Shown here piece by piece: positions 33,783 through 44,291 of a stretch of DNA of 64,000 bases. A program made the translations under genes and the position numbers. The notes below the pieces were generated by a model that saw nothing but the letters and a program-made list of their open reading frames with translations, did not search any database and was not told where the DNA came from. The stretch lies in contig NC_068976.1 in the NCBI RefSeq assembly GCF_016808095.1, forward strand, positions 558,001 through 622,000. The letters run 5' to 3'. How positions within the stretch are numbered: position 1 is the first letter of the stretch; each line of letters begins with the position of its first letter. The DNA is from Vigna angularis (lineage: Eukaryota; Streptophyta; Magnoliopsida; Fabales; Fabaceae).

Positions 33783-36508
33783 TGTGAAACCCTGATTAAT
33801 TAACGCACCCAAATCCATACTCTGATCACCCTTTTAAGGCACCGTGCCACGTCAAACAGCACTCACACTCACTCTGCATGTATCTGCCATGTGTCACGGC
33901 TGAAACCTTTGAAAAACGTTAGTGGAAGACAAGTGGCGTGTGGAGAATGGGCGTTCGTCCTGCGTGAGAAGGGAAATCACCCTCTGCATGCGCTGACGCC
34001 GTCTGTCACATTAGAAGCTTCTAAAATCTGTAGTGGGAACCAGGTGGCAGTACAGGAGTGCATGTCCGTTTGACGTGGGGGAGAAAAATGATTTCTCTGA
34101 AAACACTTTCCATCATTCCCTGCATTCATCTTCTTCCTCACGAAACCCTTGCTCTTCTTCTTCTCCAACTTCTCTCTAAAACTCCTTCATCTTCTCTCTA
34201 AGATAACTCACCATCATCTCCTCCGATCCCATTTCAGATACCGTAGAAACATTCCCTGCACCGTGAGCATCGTTCTAAACCGAACAGAATTGAGATCTGA
34301 ACTGGTAAGTTCTCGTCTCTGAATATTCGTCCCTTTTGTTTTTGCGAACCAAATTCGGGTTGCATGCGTGGGTTATAGGTCTGAACTGTTTATGATTTTT
34401 GGTGTGTTAGATTAAGTGGAAGTTGTGGAGTGATTCTTTGGGTAGAAAGCTGTGAGAGAACGAGCGAAACCCTTGCATTTGGAAGTGCACTACTGAACCA
34501 GGTAAGGGAAGCTTTAGTAATTTAATTGATACTTGGATGATGTGTGTGAAAGCATGAAGTGTACTGGATGTATGAAATGTATGATGTTTAAGTATGCATG
34601 AACGAGCCCTGTTGTACTGGTTGTGTATGAGTGATATTGTATGAACTGTATGTTGAGGATGAAACGTATGATTTGGAAAATAAATAATTTCTGTATAGTA
34701 TGAGATGATAATATGAATTCTGTAATGTATGAGATTTATGGTGGAGATAAATTATAAGTTATGAATCGTATGAAAACTGTGAAGTTATTGTAGATGAAAA
34801 ATCTGGAAAATATCATAGTCTTTGCTTGATAATGCACGCTCGTCATCAAACGGTCTTATACCGTTCGGTTTCCCCTGAAAATGACTTAGAATAGGAATTC
34901 TTTCATTTGGAAAGGATTCTGTTTAAGAGCGAGCGTCTTCTTGTGAAAGGCTAGGTTTGAGCGTTCGGCTCATCCTAGTGGTGTCCAACGATCGTAATTA
35001 ATTGAAGTTATATTAGTAACGCTCGGTTTTGTAATCCGGCGTTCGTTATAGGAGCGCTTAGTCTTATACTGAGCGTTCGTCCAAATGAGCGCTCGTTCTT
35101 AGATCGAGCGTTCGTTCTATTTAGTGCTCGGTCATTTACCTAGCGTTCGTTCTAAGCAGTGTTCGGTTTTATACTGAACGCTCGTCCTTTTCGTAATATT
35201 TCAACGAGCGATAAATAGCGTTCGTCCATAAAGCTAAATAGCGTTCGTCCATAAAGCTAAATAGCGTTCGTCCATAAAGCTAATTAGCGTTCGTCCAAAC
35301 AGTAAATTTATATCCGCTACCGCGTTCGGTTATTGACTGGCGGGTAGTACCTTTTATAAATTCGTGTCCGTTTTAATATCTAAAAGTCTTATGACGTTTT
35401 ATTCACTTGGATTCGATCTAATGTCCTTGAAAGTAAATTATTCTAAGTATCAGTTAAATCGTTCTAGAGTCAGTCCATGTAGTTGATTCAAGTGATCACA
35501 ACGTTCGTCCTCGGAAAGACGTTCGTTTTTCTTCTGTCAGACACGAGTGTCTCTCGGTATCATGATGACGTTCGTCCTCATTATGAAGGGGTCTGAACGC
35601 TCGTCTTTTTAGGGAAGTGGAACTAAGAATGAAAATGTGATGTTGAGGGAAGTATATAATGTGCGAACCATATATGAGATGAAACTATGAGTTTGGAATT
35701 TGAACGAGCGTTCCAAGGAGGAACGTCTCTCTAATTTGAATATGATGAGTTGTATAGTATGACCATGGTAAAATTACTGATGGCTGTTCATCCTGATATT
35801 CCGTGAGTACCCGTCCTCAAGTAGAGGGGAGTAGGTCATGTGTGGGAATGGCAGGAGGCCCTAGTTCTCTTGAGTACTTTGGACGGATAAGGTTAACCTC
35901 GGGTGGCAGCTGATAAGTGTTTCCAGTTACCACACCACCCGAGTGCACGAACGCCTGTAGTTACATGGATTCATACAGTCCGGACGGTCGGTCTTATGAG
36001 AGTTTGGATGAATTATATTATGCTTTGATGTATTGTTGTATGTCTCGTATGTTAATTGCTTATGTGAAATTGTTATATGAGTTGTATGAATTAAACTACC
36101 TAAGCTTACCCTTGCAATTCCTTGTGTTGTCTACTGGTTATGTACGTCCGTCTTGTCAATGCAATGATCATCCGTGTGGATGTGAGCAGATGGTGAGGCG
36201 CCACTTGAAGAAATGCTGGAAGAAGAAAATTTGGAAGACGCCAACCTTGTTGAAGTAGAGGTTAAAGCCGAGCCCTAGAGCGCTCGTTCAGTAGTAGCTG
36301 TTAGTGTTTCTGGATTGTATTTTGGGACGTTCGGTTATTTAGTTTTGAAAAGTCGTTCGTTCAGAACTTAGTATTTTGTAGATATATTCTGAACCCTGTA
36401 TCTTGTACGTTCGGCTTTTAAGAGCTGTTGTAATTAAGACTGCACTGTTAATTCTGTAAATGTAATTAGTTCTAATTAATGGTAATTACTATTTATTGGG
36501 ATGTTACA
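33783..36508 (+). repeat. Tekay-type 5' LTR
   Basis: It is 2726 bp and has the same length as the 3' copy. It holds a dense cluster of GCGTTCGTCC/GAGCGTTCG words (about 34840-35600), including a 23-bp tandem unit AAATAGCGTTCGTCC... repeated three times at 35213-35290. GAACTGGTAAGTTC near 34297-34310 and AACCAGGTAAGG near 34496 look like splice donors of a leader intron. Short frames at 33891-34073 and 35917-36258 occur in both LTRs and are not genes. Confidence 0.95.
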
Positions 36509-36512
36509 TTAG

Positions 36513-36524
36513 TGGTATCAGAGC
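36513..36524 (+). other. primer binding site, tRNA-iMet type
   Basis: TGGTATCAGAGC lies four bases after the LTR end. It is the standard site complementary to initiator tRNA-Met in chromoviruses. Confidence 0.93.
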
Positions 36525-36658
36525 AGTTTTGTTCTTTTAAGGACGTGTAGGTTATGAGTGCACTATGTTTTGCTGTGTGCCTAATATGTGTTTGAATGAA
36601 TTATTTCTCAACTCTTTGAACATTACTAACGTTCGTTTTCTCTGTGTCCAGAGAATAC

Positions 36659-37957
36659 ATGGCACCTAGACTTCCTCCGCCACCTCAACCCAACGAACCA
36701 GATACGTCCAACAGCGCTAGGTTGTTGGAGACGGTGATCGACAGACTTCAACAGCAGAATACCACCCTTATGGAACAGAATGCTACACTGATGCAACAAA
36801 ATCAGGCAGCTATGCAGAGTCTGGAAGCCTCTCGATCCAACTCTGAGGCGACGCAGCGGCAGTTAATGGAGATATTGGCTGCAACCAGGGGCGCGGCAGG
36901 AGCGTCCTCTTCTAACGATGCCCCGCCTACTGCTGAGTGGAGTTTAGAGAGTTTTCTCCAACACCGTCCGGCCAAGTTTAATGGGAAGGGCCTTCCGGAT
37001 GAAGCGGATCAATGGCTACGGGATTTGGAAAGGATTTATGATGCCAAAAGGTGCCTAGACGACAACCGTTTGGCATTTACAGAGTACTTGTTAACGGGAG
37101 AAGCCAGCCATTGGTGGTCAAGTATGAAGATGTTGTTGGCCGAAGCCCAAAGTCCAATTTCCTGGGAGGTTTTCAAGACTAAGTTTTATGAAGAGTATTT
37201 CCCGGACAGTGTGCGGTTTGCTAAGGAGGTGGAGTTTCTTCAATTGGTACAAGGTGGTATGTCCGTCTCGGAGTACACCAATAAATTCAAGCACCTGATC
37301 CGTTTTAATACCATGGCTATGAGTGGAGAATGGCAATGCAGGAAGTTTGAGAACGGTCTGAGAAGTGACTTGAAAGTGTTAATATCCAGCCTGTGCATTA
37401 GGTCGTTCCCTGCTATGGTGGAGAGGGCAAAGGTACTGGAGAAGAACGTTGCTGAGGCTGAGCAACAAAAGAAGCAGCAAGTGAGTAGGGGGTCGGTCTT
37501 AACAAGAAACACTGCGAACGTGAGAAGACCCCCGTACGTACGTCCAACTCAATCATCTGGCGGATCTCAAGCCTTGGTCACTGTCGGCCAATCTGGACAG
37601 CCAAGGAGCTTGACATGTTATCAGTGTGGGGGACCACACTACCGTTGGGCTTGTCCTCAGCTGACTGGAGGAAAACATTGCAACAAGTGTGGGAGGAACG
37701 AACACTCAGATCATGAGTGCAATATGGGAGGTCGAGCGGCAATGAGGCCGCCGAACGCTGGAAGAACACAACAAGGGAGAGACGGACATGCGCAAGCAGT
37801 AGGAAGGGTTTATGCAATCACGGGTGCTGAAGCCGCTCGTTCAGGTACACTCATCACCAGTACTTGCGTGTTATATGGAAAGCCTTGCTGTGTATTGTAT
37901 GACTCGGGGGCAACTCAATCCTTCATCTCGAAGGAGTGCGTTGAGAAACTGGGCTAG
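36659..37957 (+). CDS. Gag and start of protease of the Tekay-type element
   Basis: The likely start is ATG 36659 ([14 protein letters not shown]); the open frame begins 15 nt earlier without an ATG. Residues about 20-75 form a Gln-rich coiled coil. The retrotransposon capsid domain follows ([51 protein letters not shown]). Two zinc knuckles come next, [13 protein letters not shown] (CX2CX3HX4C) and [14 protein letters not shown] (CX2CX4HX4C), which bind RNA in packaging. The frame reaches the aspartic protease active site [11 protein letters not shown] and stops at TAG 37955-37957, in the middle of protease. The rest of protease is in the overlapping frame. In relatives Gag and Pol are one frame, so a single-base loss near 37953 is the likely cause. 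Confidence 0.93.
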   Translation: MAPRLPPPPQPNEPDTSNSARLLETVIDRLQQQNTTLMEQNATLMQQNQAAMQSLEASRSNSEATQRQLMEILAATRGAAGASSSNDAPPTAEWSLESFLQHRPAKFNGKGLPDEADQWLRDLERIYDAKRCLDDNRLAFTEYLLTGEASHWWSSMKMLLAEAQSPISWEVFKTKFYEEYFPDSVRFAKEVEFLQLVQGGMSVSEYTNKFKHLIRFNTMAMSGEWQCRKFENGLRSDLKVLISSLCIRSFPAMVERAKVLEKNVAEAEQQKKQQVSRGSVLTRNTANVRRPPYVRPTQSSGGSQALVTVGQSGQPRSLTCYQCGGPHYRWACPQLTGGKHCNKCGRNEHSDHECNMGGRAAMRPPNAGRTQQGRDGHAQAVGRVYAITGAEAARSGTLITSTCVLYGKPCCVLYDSGATQSFISKECVEKLG

Positions 37958-39402
37958 TGGAGAGTGAATTACAGTTCGACTTGGTGGTGTCAACCCCAGC
38001 GGCTGATGGGATCAAGACGTCTACAGTTTGTGTAAGATGTCCTATAGAAGTTGAGGGGCGTAGATTTAAGGTTAACCTCATTTGTTTACCCCTACAAGAC
38101 TTAGAAGTAATTTTGGGGATGGATTGGTTGGCCACCAATAGAATTCTCATTGATTGTGGAAAGAAGGAGTTAGTCTTCCCAGGTGAAGAAGAGGAGGAGT
38201 TATCTGTTAATCGCGGTCAGTTGAAGGAGGACATCATGGAAGGAGCGAGCTGTTTTCTGATAATGACGTATGAAGACAGCGAAGTGAGGAACGCTAGAGT
38301 GGAGTGTTCGTCCAATATTGTTAGCAGTGGAGGACGAACGGTAGTGGATGAATTCCCGGATGTCTTTCCGGACGAAGTCCCTGGTCTACCTCCCATTCGT
38401 GAGGTCGAATTCACGATCGATCTCGTGACAACTGTTGCACCCATCTCGGTTCAACCTTATAGAATGGCACCAGCCGAGTTGGCCGAGCTCAAAATGCAGA
38501 TTGAAGAATTGATGGATAAGAAGTTCATCAGGCCGAGCGTTTCACCTTGGGGAGCGCCTGTGTTGTTGGTAAAGAAGAAGGATGGCAGCTCTCGGCTCTG
38601 CATTGATTATAGACAACTCAATAAGCTGACCATTAAGAACAAGTATCCACTGCCAAGGATTGACGACCTACTGGACCAACTGCAAGGTGCGTGCGTATTT
38701 TCAAAGATTGATTTACGTTCGGGCTATCACCAAATTAGAGTGAAGGAGGGAGATATTCAAAAGACTGCATTTCGGTCTCGTTATGGTCATTATGAATACG
38801 TGGTGATGCCCTTTGGAGTGACGAACGCACCTGCAATCTTCATGGACTACATGAACCGGATTTTTAGACCATACTTGGATAAGTTTGTTGTAGTGTTTAT
38901 TGATGATATCCTCATTTATTCCAAAAGTTTTGACGAGCATGAAGACCACTTGAGGATCGTGTTAAGTGTGTTGAGGGAAAAGGAGCTGTATGCCAAGAGG
39001 TCAAAGTGTGAATTCTGGATGAAGGAAATCCAGTTTTTGGGGCACATCGTTTCTGCTGGAGGTATTTCAGTGGATCCAGCCAAGGTGAAAGCAGTCCTGG
39101 ATTGGGAAAGCCCACGTTCGGTCACTGAGGTTAGGAGTTTCGTGGGGCTAGCGGGCTACTATAGACGGTTCATTGAGGGATTCTCTAAGATAGTAGCCCC
39201 TCTGACCTATCTCACCAGGAAAGACCAACCGTTCGCATGGACCGATCGTTGTGAGGAGAGCTTCCAGGAATTAAAGAAAAAATTAACGAGCGCACCAGTG
39301 TTGGTCATTCCAGACACAGCCAAACCGTTTGAAGTGTATTGTGATGCGTCGTATCAAGGTTTGGGCTGTGTATTGATGCAGGAGAGGAAGGTAGTGGCTT
39401 AC
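37957..39402 (+). pseudogene. Pol of the Tekay-type element, 5' part: protease end, RT, start of RNase H
   Basis: The frame starts right at the Gag stop, in the -1 frame relative to Gag, without a natural ATG. It contains the protease tail ([17 protein letters not shown]), the RT domain ([35 protein letters not shown], catalytic [12 protein letters not shown]) and the RNase H start ([20 protein letters not shown]). All RT catalytic Asp residues are present. After VVAY the Athila-like element begins and puts a TGA in frame. The other half is at 48527-50364. Confidence 0.93.
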
Positions 39403-40707
39403 TGATAACAGTTGAAAAACTGTTATTTTCAGGCTTAAAATTGATATTAAAAGCAACCTTTAGACTTAGAAACTAGCTTGAAATCAATGCTTTTATCTAT
39501 ATTTTCAGAAATAAGAGAGCTGGACAGGTTTATGCTTGATTTGAGTGTTTTTGTGCAGGTTTTGAGGTGAATTTAGTGAAAGAAGTAAAGAAGGAGAGAA
39601 GTGGAATCATAAAAGGAAGCAAAGAGTGCAAAAAGAGAAGTCAAAGGCACCGCTCAGCGGCATTTTACCGCTGAGCGGCACTCAGGAGGTCACGGGAGGT
39701 CCGCTGAGGGGCAAACTGGCCGCTGAGGGGAAGAAAAGTGAAGCGAGGTCACCGCTGAGCGGTATTTACCGCTGAGCGGCACTTTTTGGGCTTGGGCTTT
39801 TGTAATCTTTTGTAACTCTAGAATAGTATATAAGGACTTGCACGTCCTAGGGTTAGACATCTTTGGCAGAAACGAGGCAAACACTCTCTCTTCCACCCCT
39901 TTGAAGGAGGATCTTGGATGCTCAGGCTACCTCTTCACCTTTTCAGGGTTTATTCTTTCATACTTTCATTGTAATTCATCTAGGTTCACCATGAATATGG
40001 TGAACTAAACCTTGTATGTTTGTTGGGGAATCAATGTAATCTCTTGAAGCTCTCATATATGGAATTTATGCTTGCATCTTAATCTAAGATTTATGCTTTC
40101 TTTCATCATTAGTTAGGGTTTTTCCTCTTTGCTTAATGCTTGCATTGTTTAACTCATTCTAATGCATGATTATTGGTTTTGTCGATACGGACACGTACGG
40201 GGAAGTCTAGATCTGGGGAATTTCTCCCAATATTATATTGGTTGTCGTTAAGCTCCTGCACTTATGAACTAATCATTAGGAATGCTAGGAATTGTATGAA
40301 CTCGTGATTAGGGAGAAGCCATCTAGAATGGTACTTTAGAGAGTGGCATTAACAATGATGATTTGAATGTTGAATTCCTAAAATGTATGAGAGTGGATGA
40401 GATGAAATTGACCCCCAACAACATATTCATTCATATATTCCATTGAAAGTGTTTATCTTTTGTCTTTGCCATTGATCAAATTTCATGCATACATGTTTAT
40501 TTTCGTCTTTTGCATAATATAATCCAAATATTTCGTTTGTAAGTCTTAGTTAATCAAGAAACCACACAACTAAACTAGGCCGTGAGTCCTTTGGGAAGAA
40601 CGATACTTGGTCTTACCAAGTTTATTACTTGAACGATTCGGTCATACTTGCCGATTGTAAAACAAGTTTGTGACATCATATTTTGGTGCTTACAAATTTG
40701 TCCATCA
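39403..40707 (+). repeat. Athila-like 5' LTR
   Basis: It is 1305 bp. Four CCGCTGAGCGG/CCGCTCAGCGG words (39650-39660, 39668-39678, about 39752-39762, 39769-39779) and two CCGCTGAGGGG variants lie just upstream of TATATAA at 39827-39833, the likely TATA box. A CT-rich leader (CACTCTCTCTTCC) follows about 50 bp on. Confidence 0.95.
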
Positions 40708-40713
40708 AGTTTT

Positions 40714-40730
40714 TGGCGCCGTTGCCGGGG
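40714..40730 (+). other. primer binding site of the Athila-like element
   Basis: TGGCGCCGTTGCCGGGG lies six bases after the LTR. It fits the 3' end of plant tRNA-Asp, the usual primer of Athila elements as I recall. Confidence 0.85.
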
Positions 40731-40739
40731 ACTCGTGGT

Positions 40740-41098
40740 TTAACTGGTTAATTTGTGTGATTATTGATTATCTTTGACTTTACTTTTGAATTTCTGTTTT
40801 TATTTTTTTTCTGTTTTTTATTTTATTTTATTTTTCTGTTTTTTATTTTATTTTATTTGATTAGGTTAGATTAGATTTTATTTTATTTTATTTTATCTTT
40901 TAGATTAGGTTAGATTAGATTTTATTTTATTTTTAGATTAGATTTTATTTTATTTTATTTTTTAGGTTAGGTTAGATTAGATTTTATTTTTAGATTAGGT
41001 TTTATTTGATTCTATCTTCTCAATCTTTTTATCTTCTGAATATATATCTTCTTCTATATCTTTTTGTGCTAACAAATCTTTTCTAGGGTTTTGTTTTC
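40740..41098 (+). repeat. leader with TTTTA/GATTAGGTTA simple repeats
   Basis: The stretch from 40790 to 41000 is made of TTTTATTTTA and TTAGGTTAGATTAGA runs. It corresponds in position to the (GATAAAAA)n tract of the minus-strand relative. No frame is present. Confidence 0.8.
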
Positions 41099-43540
41099 TT
41101 GTGTATGCAGGAAGCAATTCGAACTAGGAGTAAGAAAACAACAGAACCACTTTTTGAAGGTCTAGAAGAGAGTAGAAGGAGGAGAAGAATCAGAACGTCC
41201 AGAGAACTTTTCCCTTCTCCAGAGACTCTCTTACAATCATCACCACAAGGTTCTGTTCATAGCACAAGAAGTATGGAGAACAATAATGCTAGAAGAACTC
41301 TTGCAGATTACACTAATATTGCTGGACCTCAACACTTTAACAGCATAGCTAGACCTAGAGTCAATGCAGCCAACATGGAGGTCAAGCCAGCATTAATTCA
41401 ACTGGTGAAGAGTAATCAATTTAATGGGTTATCTCACGAAAGCCCATATGAGCACCTTACAACTTTTAATGAGATCTGCAACACGGTCAAGATTAATGGG
41501 GTGCCAGACGAAGCTATCAAACTTAGCTTGTTTCCCTTCTCATTGGGGGGCAATGCTAAGCTTTGGTTAAACTCTTTTCCAGAAGAAAGTTTCACAGAGT
41601 GGGAAGCAGTGGTCACAAAATTTTTAAACAAATACTTTCCACAATCTAAGGTGACCAAAGGCAAGCAAGAGATTTCATCATTCAAGCAGGGCATGGAAGA
41701 ATCACTGGGGCATGCATGGGACAGGTATAAAAGCTTGTTACGTAAAACTCCCACGCATGGTTTTGAAGATCAAGAAGTAGTCTTAACTTTCCTTGGAGGG
41801 CTTGGTTCACAAACCAAGATGATGCTGGACGCCTCAGCAGGAGGCAATATTAAATGGAAGACTCCAGAGGAAGCAACTGAAATTATAGAAAACATGGCTA
41901 CTAGTGACAATGAGCTGCACAGTGAGAGAGGAGCTCCTATGCAACAAAAAGGAGTTCTTCAATTACAAACACATGATGCCTTGCTAGCTCAGAACAAAAT
42001 TCTAACTCAACAGCTGGAGACTCTGACTAAAACTTTGGCTCAATTACCTAAAGAGCTGAAATCTGCTGCACAGGTACAAACCCAGTTGTGCGAATTATGT
42101 GGAGGTGATCATGTCAATGGTCAGTGTGCTTTTCCAGTGGAAGCCGTGGAGGATGTTAATTTCATGGCTAATCAATTTCCATACCGTCAAGGGAATTACA
42201 ATCAAGGGTGGAAACCACATCCAAGCATTGGCCAAGGACAAACTGGGCAAGCGAATCAATATAATAAGCAGCAGCAGCAACCAACCTTGTGGCAACAGTT
42301 ATCTATGCTTAATGAAAGACAAACAAGGTTGGAAGAAACTCTTCAGCAGTTCATACAGAAAACAGAATCTTCTCAAAAGAGCACTGAAGCTGCTATAAAG
42401 AATTGGGAGATTCAAATGGGTCAGATTACCAAGCGATTGGAAGAAAGACCAGATAGAAATTTTGGGGCTAATACTGAGGTTAACCCCAGAGAAGAGTGCA
42501 AAGTGGTAAAGAGTGTTAATGAAGAGATAATTGAGTTAGAAGAAGACGAAACAGAAGAAAGAAGAGAAGTAGAAAGAAAGAACATTTTTCCTTTTCCAAC
42601 AAATCAAGAGAAACAAATGGACTTCACAGAGTTATTCAGAATGGTGGACAATGATGCACCTTGGGAACAAATTCTACAGAAAATTTCAGTATACACAAAA
42701 TCAGATGAAGGAACCTCTACAAAGAAGAGACGTAGAGATGTTGAGGAAGAAAAGTGTATACCTGTTAAGCAAGAGTCATTCCCTCCTAAAGCACCAGATC
42801 CAGGTAGTTTTTCTATCCCTTGTACTATAGGGAAGAAAAAGGTAAAGAAAGCTCTCCTTGATTTAGGTTCAAGTGTTAACTTGATACCTTACTCTTTACT
42901 GGAGCAAATTGGCAATGTTAAAGTGAAACCTGTAAAGGTTAATCTAGTAATGGCCGATGGGTCTTCAAAGGAGCCATGTGGGATTGCTGAGGACATTATA
43001 ATTTGTGTTGGCAAACTTCAGTTTTTAGCAGACTTTGTGGTGATGAAAATGGAGACCGAGAAGATACCTATCATACTTGGAAGACCGTTTATGAAAACGG
43101 CCAGGGCCATCATTGATGTACATGAAGGTATAGTAGTGCTTCAGGATAGAGAGGAGAGAGTGGTGGTGGATGTCTTCAAGGATGAAACGCAAGCAAAGGA
43201 GGAAGAGGCTAGTTATAAAGCTGCATTTCGAGATGCACCCATGACTAGACATAAAGATGAAGATCTTGAGGTTTCAGGTAACCATTGTTTGTTGTTTCAG
43301 GTACCCAAGGAAGAGGAGATTGGAAGAGGAGAAGGAATTCCTAGAGACTGGAAGAAAAGAAGACTCCAACTTGGCACACCAGTAAGAATCAAGAACAAGT
43401 TGTGGGTTGTGAAGGGCTTTAAAGAGAAGGAGATGATAGAGATAGAGTCTCCATGTTCTAGAAGAATCAAGACAGTCCAAAGGAAGCAGTTGAGAAGTTG
43501 GTGGAATGGTTACATCAACTATAAAGAAGATGGAACTTGA
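41099..43540 (+). CDS. Gag-protease polyprotein of the Athila-like element, with an integrase-tail-like C terminus
   Basis: The 813-residue frame starts at ATG 41099. After an Arg-rich N-terminus comes LADYTNIAGPQHFNSIARP, then the Athila-type capsid domain (IQLVKSNQFNGL, LFPFSLGGNAKLWLNSFPE, FLNKYFPQSKVTKGKQEISS). A zinc-knuckle-like CELCGGDHVNGQC is near residue 335 and a Glu-rich segment near 480-500. The protease core is KKALLDLGSSVNLIPYSLL with DLG rather than DSG, as is usual in Athila, and IPIILGRPFMKTARAIIDVH. The last 50 residues (LGTPVRIKNKLWVVKGF, IEIESPCSRRIKTV, QLRSWW) resemble the tail of Athila integrase rather than Gag. If so, an in-frame deletion joined protease to the end of pol. 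No RT or integrase core is present. The frame is intact. It should form virus-like particles; function in trans is inferred. Confidence 0.9.
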   Translation: MCMQEAIRTRSKKTTEPLFEGLEESRRRRRIRTSRELFPSPETLLQSSPQGSVHSTRSMENNNARRTLADYTNIAGPQHFNSIARPRVNAANMEVKPALIQLVKSNQFNGLSHESPYEHLTTFNEICNTVKINGVPDEAIKLSLFPFSLGGNAKLWLNSFPEESFTEWEAVVTKFLNKYFPQSKVTKGKQEISSFKQGMEESLGHAWDRYKSLLRKTPTHGFEDQEVVLTFLGGLGSQTKMMLDASAGGNIKWKTPEEATEIIENMATSDNELHSERGAPMQQKGVLQLQTHDALLAQNKILTQQLETLTKTLAQLPKELKSAAQVQTQLCELCGGDHVNGQCAFPVEAVEDVNFMANQFPYRQGNYNQGWKPHPSIGQGQTGQANQYNKQQQQPTLWQQLSMLNERQTRLEETLQQFIQKTESSQKSTEAAIKNWEIQMGQITKRLEERPDRNFGANTEVNPREECKVVKSVNEEIIELEEDETEERREVERKNIFPFPTNQEKQMDFTELFRMVDNDAPWEQILQKISVYTKSDEGTSTKKRRRDVEEEKCIPVKQESFPPKAPDPGSFSIPCTIGKKKVKKALLDLGSSVNLIPYSLLEQIGNVKVKPVKVNLVMADGSSKEPCGIAEDIIICVGKLQFLADFVVMKMETEKIPIILGRPFMKTARAIIDVHEGIVVLQDREERVVVDVFKDETQAKEEEASYKAAFRDAPMTRHKDEDLEVSGNHCLLFQVPKEEEIGRGEGIPRDWKKRRLQLGTPVRIKNKLWVVKGFKEKEMIEIESPCSRRIKTVQRKQLRSWWNGYINYKEDGT

Positions 43541-43550
43541 ACTTTATTGG

Positions 43551-43596
43551 GTCAAGCTAATGACGTTAAAAGAGCGCTTGCTGGGAGGCAACCCAG
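43551..43596 (+). repeat. conserved module A, ending in hairpin CTGGG-AGGCAA-CCCAG
   Basis: GTCAAGCTAATGACGTTAAA is followed by AGAGCGCTTG and the hairpin, 11 nt after the Gag stop. Module B at 43799-43844 and a minus-strand copy at 9870-9914 match it. Confidence 0.88.
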
Positions 43597-43678
43597 TGAT
43601 TGATAAACTTTTGATTTTATTTTGGTTTTGTAATTTTTAAGTTGTGGACTTTATTCTGGACATTATTTTGTTGAATTT

Positions 43679-43786
43679 AGCATCTACTGAAGGATGCTAG
43701 GTGGTTAAGTATCTACTGAAGGATACTAGGTTTGTAACACCTACTGATGGGTGCTGGTAAGTTTGAAACACCTACTGATGGGTGTT
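43679..43786 (+). repeat. four covarying stem-loops between Gag and ORF2
   Basis: The units are AGCATC-TACTGAAG-GATGCT (43679-43698), AGTATC-TACTGAAG-GATACT (43708-43727), AACACC-TACTGATG-GGTGCT (43736-43755) and AACACC-TACTGATG-GGTGTT (43767-43786). Three of four stems are perfect although the stem sequence changes, and the 8-nt loop is constant apart from one base. The same loop is in the 14-copy array at 9350-9805. Confidence 0.92.
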
Positions 43787-43798
43787 GGTGGATTTTGG

Positions 43799-43844
43799 GT
43801 CAGGCTCGTGACGTTAAACAAGCGCTACCTGGGAGGCAACCCAG
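43799..43844 (+). repeat. conserved module B, ending in hairpin CTGGG-AGGCAA-CCCAG
   Basis: GTCAGGCTCGTGACGTTAAA is followed by CAAGCGCTACCTGGGAGGCA and ACCCAG. It is a second copy of module A and closes the stem-loop array. Confidence 0.88.
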
Positions 43845-43974
43845 TTGATTGATTGTTTTTGTTTGTTTATTTTAGTTAGGATTTGCATAAGCATTTTTAA
43901 CATTGAATTGCAGGGAACCCATGAGGGGCATGTAGGGAAGACACGTAGGTTAAGAAAAGAAGGAGAGGAGCACA

Positions 43975-44291
43975 TCACGAAAGTGCCGCTGAGCGGTATT
44001 TTACCGCTGAGCGGTACTCTCGCAGAATGGGCTTTAGTTCCCCTTAGCGGGACCCGAGCCCATTAGGGTATTTTTATACCCCAAGCTGTGTTTTAGGGTT
44101 TATTTTCAGGCTTCTCTCTGCACAAACACTTCCACACATCTTCTCCTAGGTTTTCCACATCTTTTCACTCTTCCCTCTTTAGAAAATCTCTCTTTCACTC
44201 ACTTTTTCACTAGTGTGCCATCAAAGTTTGGGGTTGGAAGAGAGCATTCTAGCTTGGAAGCATTCTCATTGCATCTAGTATCTCCACCCAA
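43975..44291 (+). promoter_or_regulatory. putative internal promoter and 5' exon for the second ORF
   Basis: The order of signals copies that of the LTR: CCGCTGAGCGG words at 43986-44016, then a TATTTTTATACCCC sequence near 44070, TTAGGGTTT, then a CT-rich leader with CTCTCTGCACAAACAC. This suggests that an LTR-like promoter drives the second ORF from inside the element. Similarity of layout is seen; activity is inferred. Confidence 0.45.

Noticed and set aside
35917..36258. 113-residue plus-strand frame, repeated at 52536-52877
   Set aside because: It lies inside both LTRs of the Tekay-type element, is identical because the LTRs are, and resembles no protein domain. The same holds for 33891-34073 and its copy at 50510-50692.
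39690..39896. 68-residue minus-strand frame, repeated at 47509-47715
   Set aside because: It is antisense across the CCGCTGAGCGG repeats of both Athila-like LTRs, without domain similarity.
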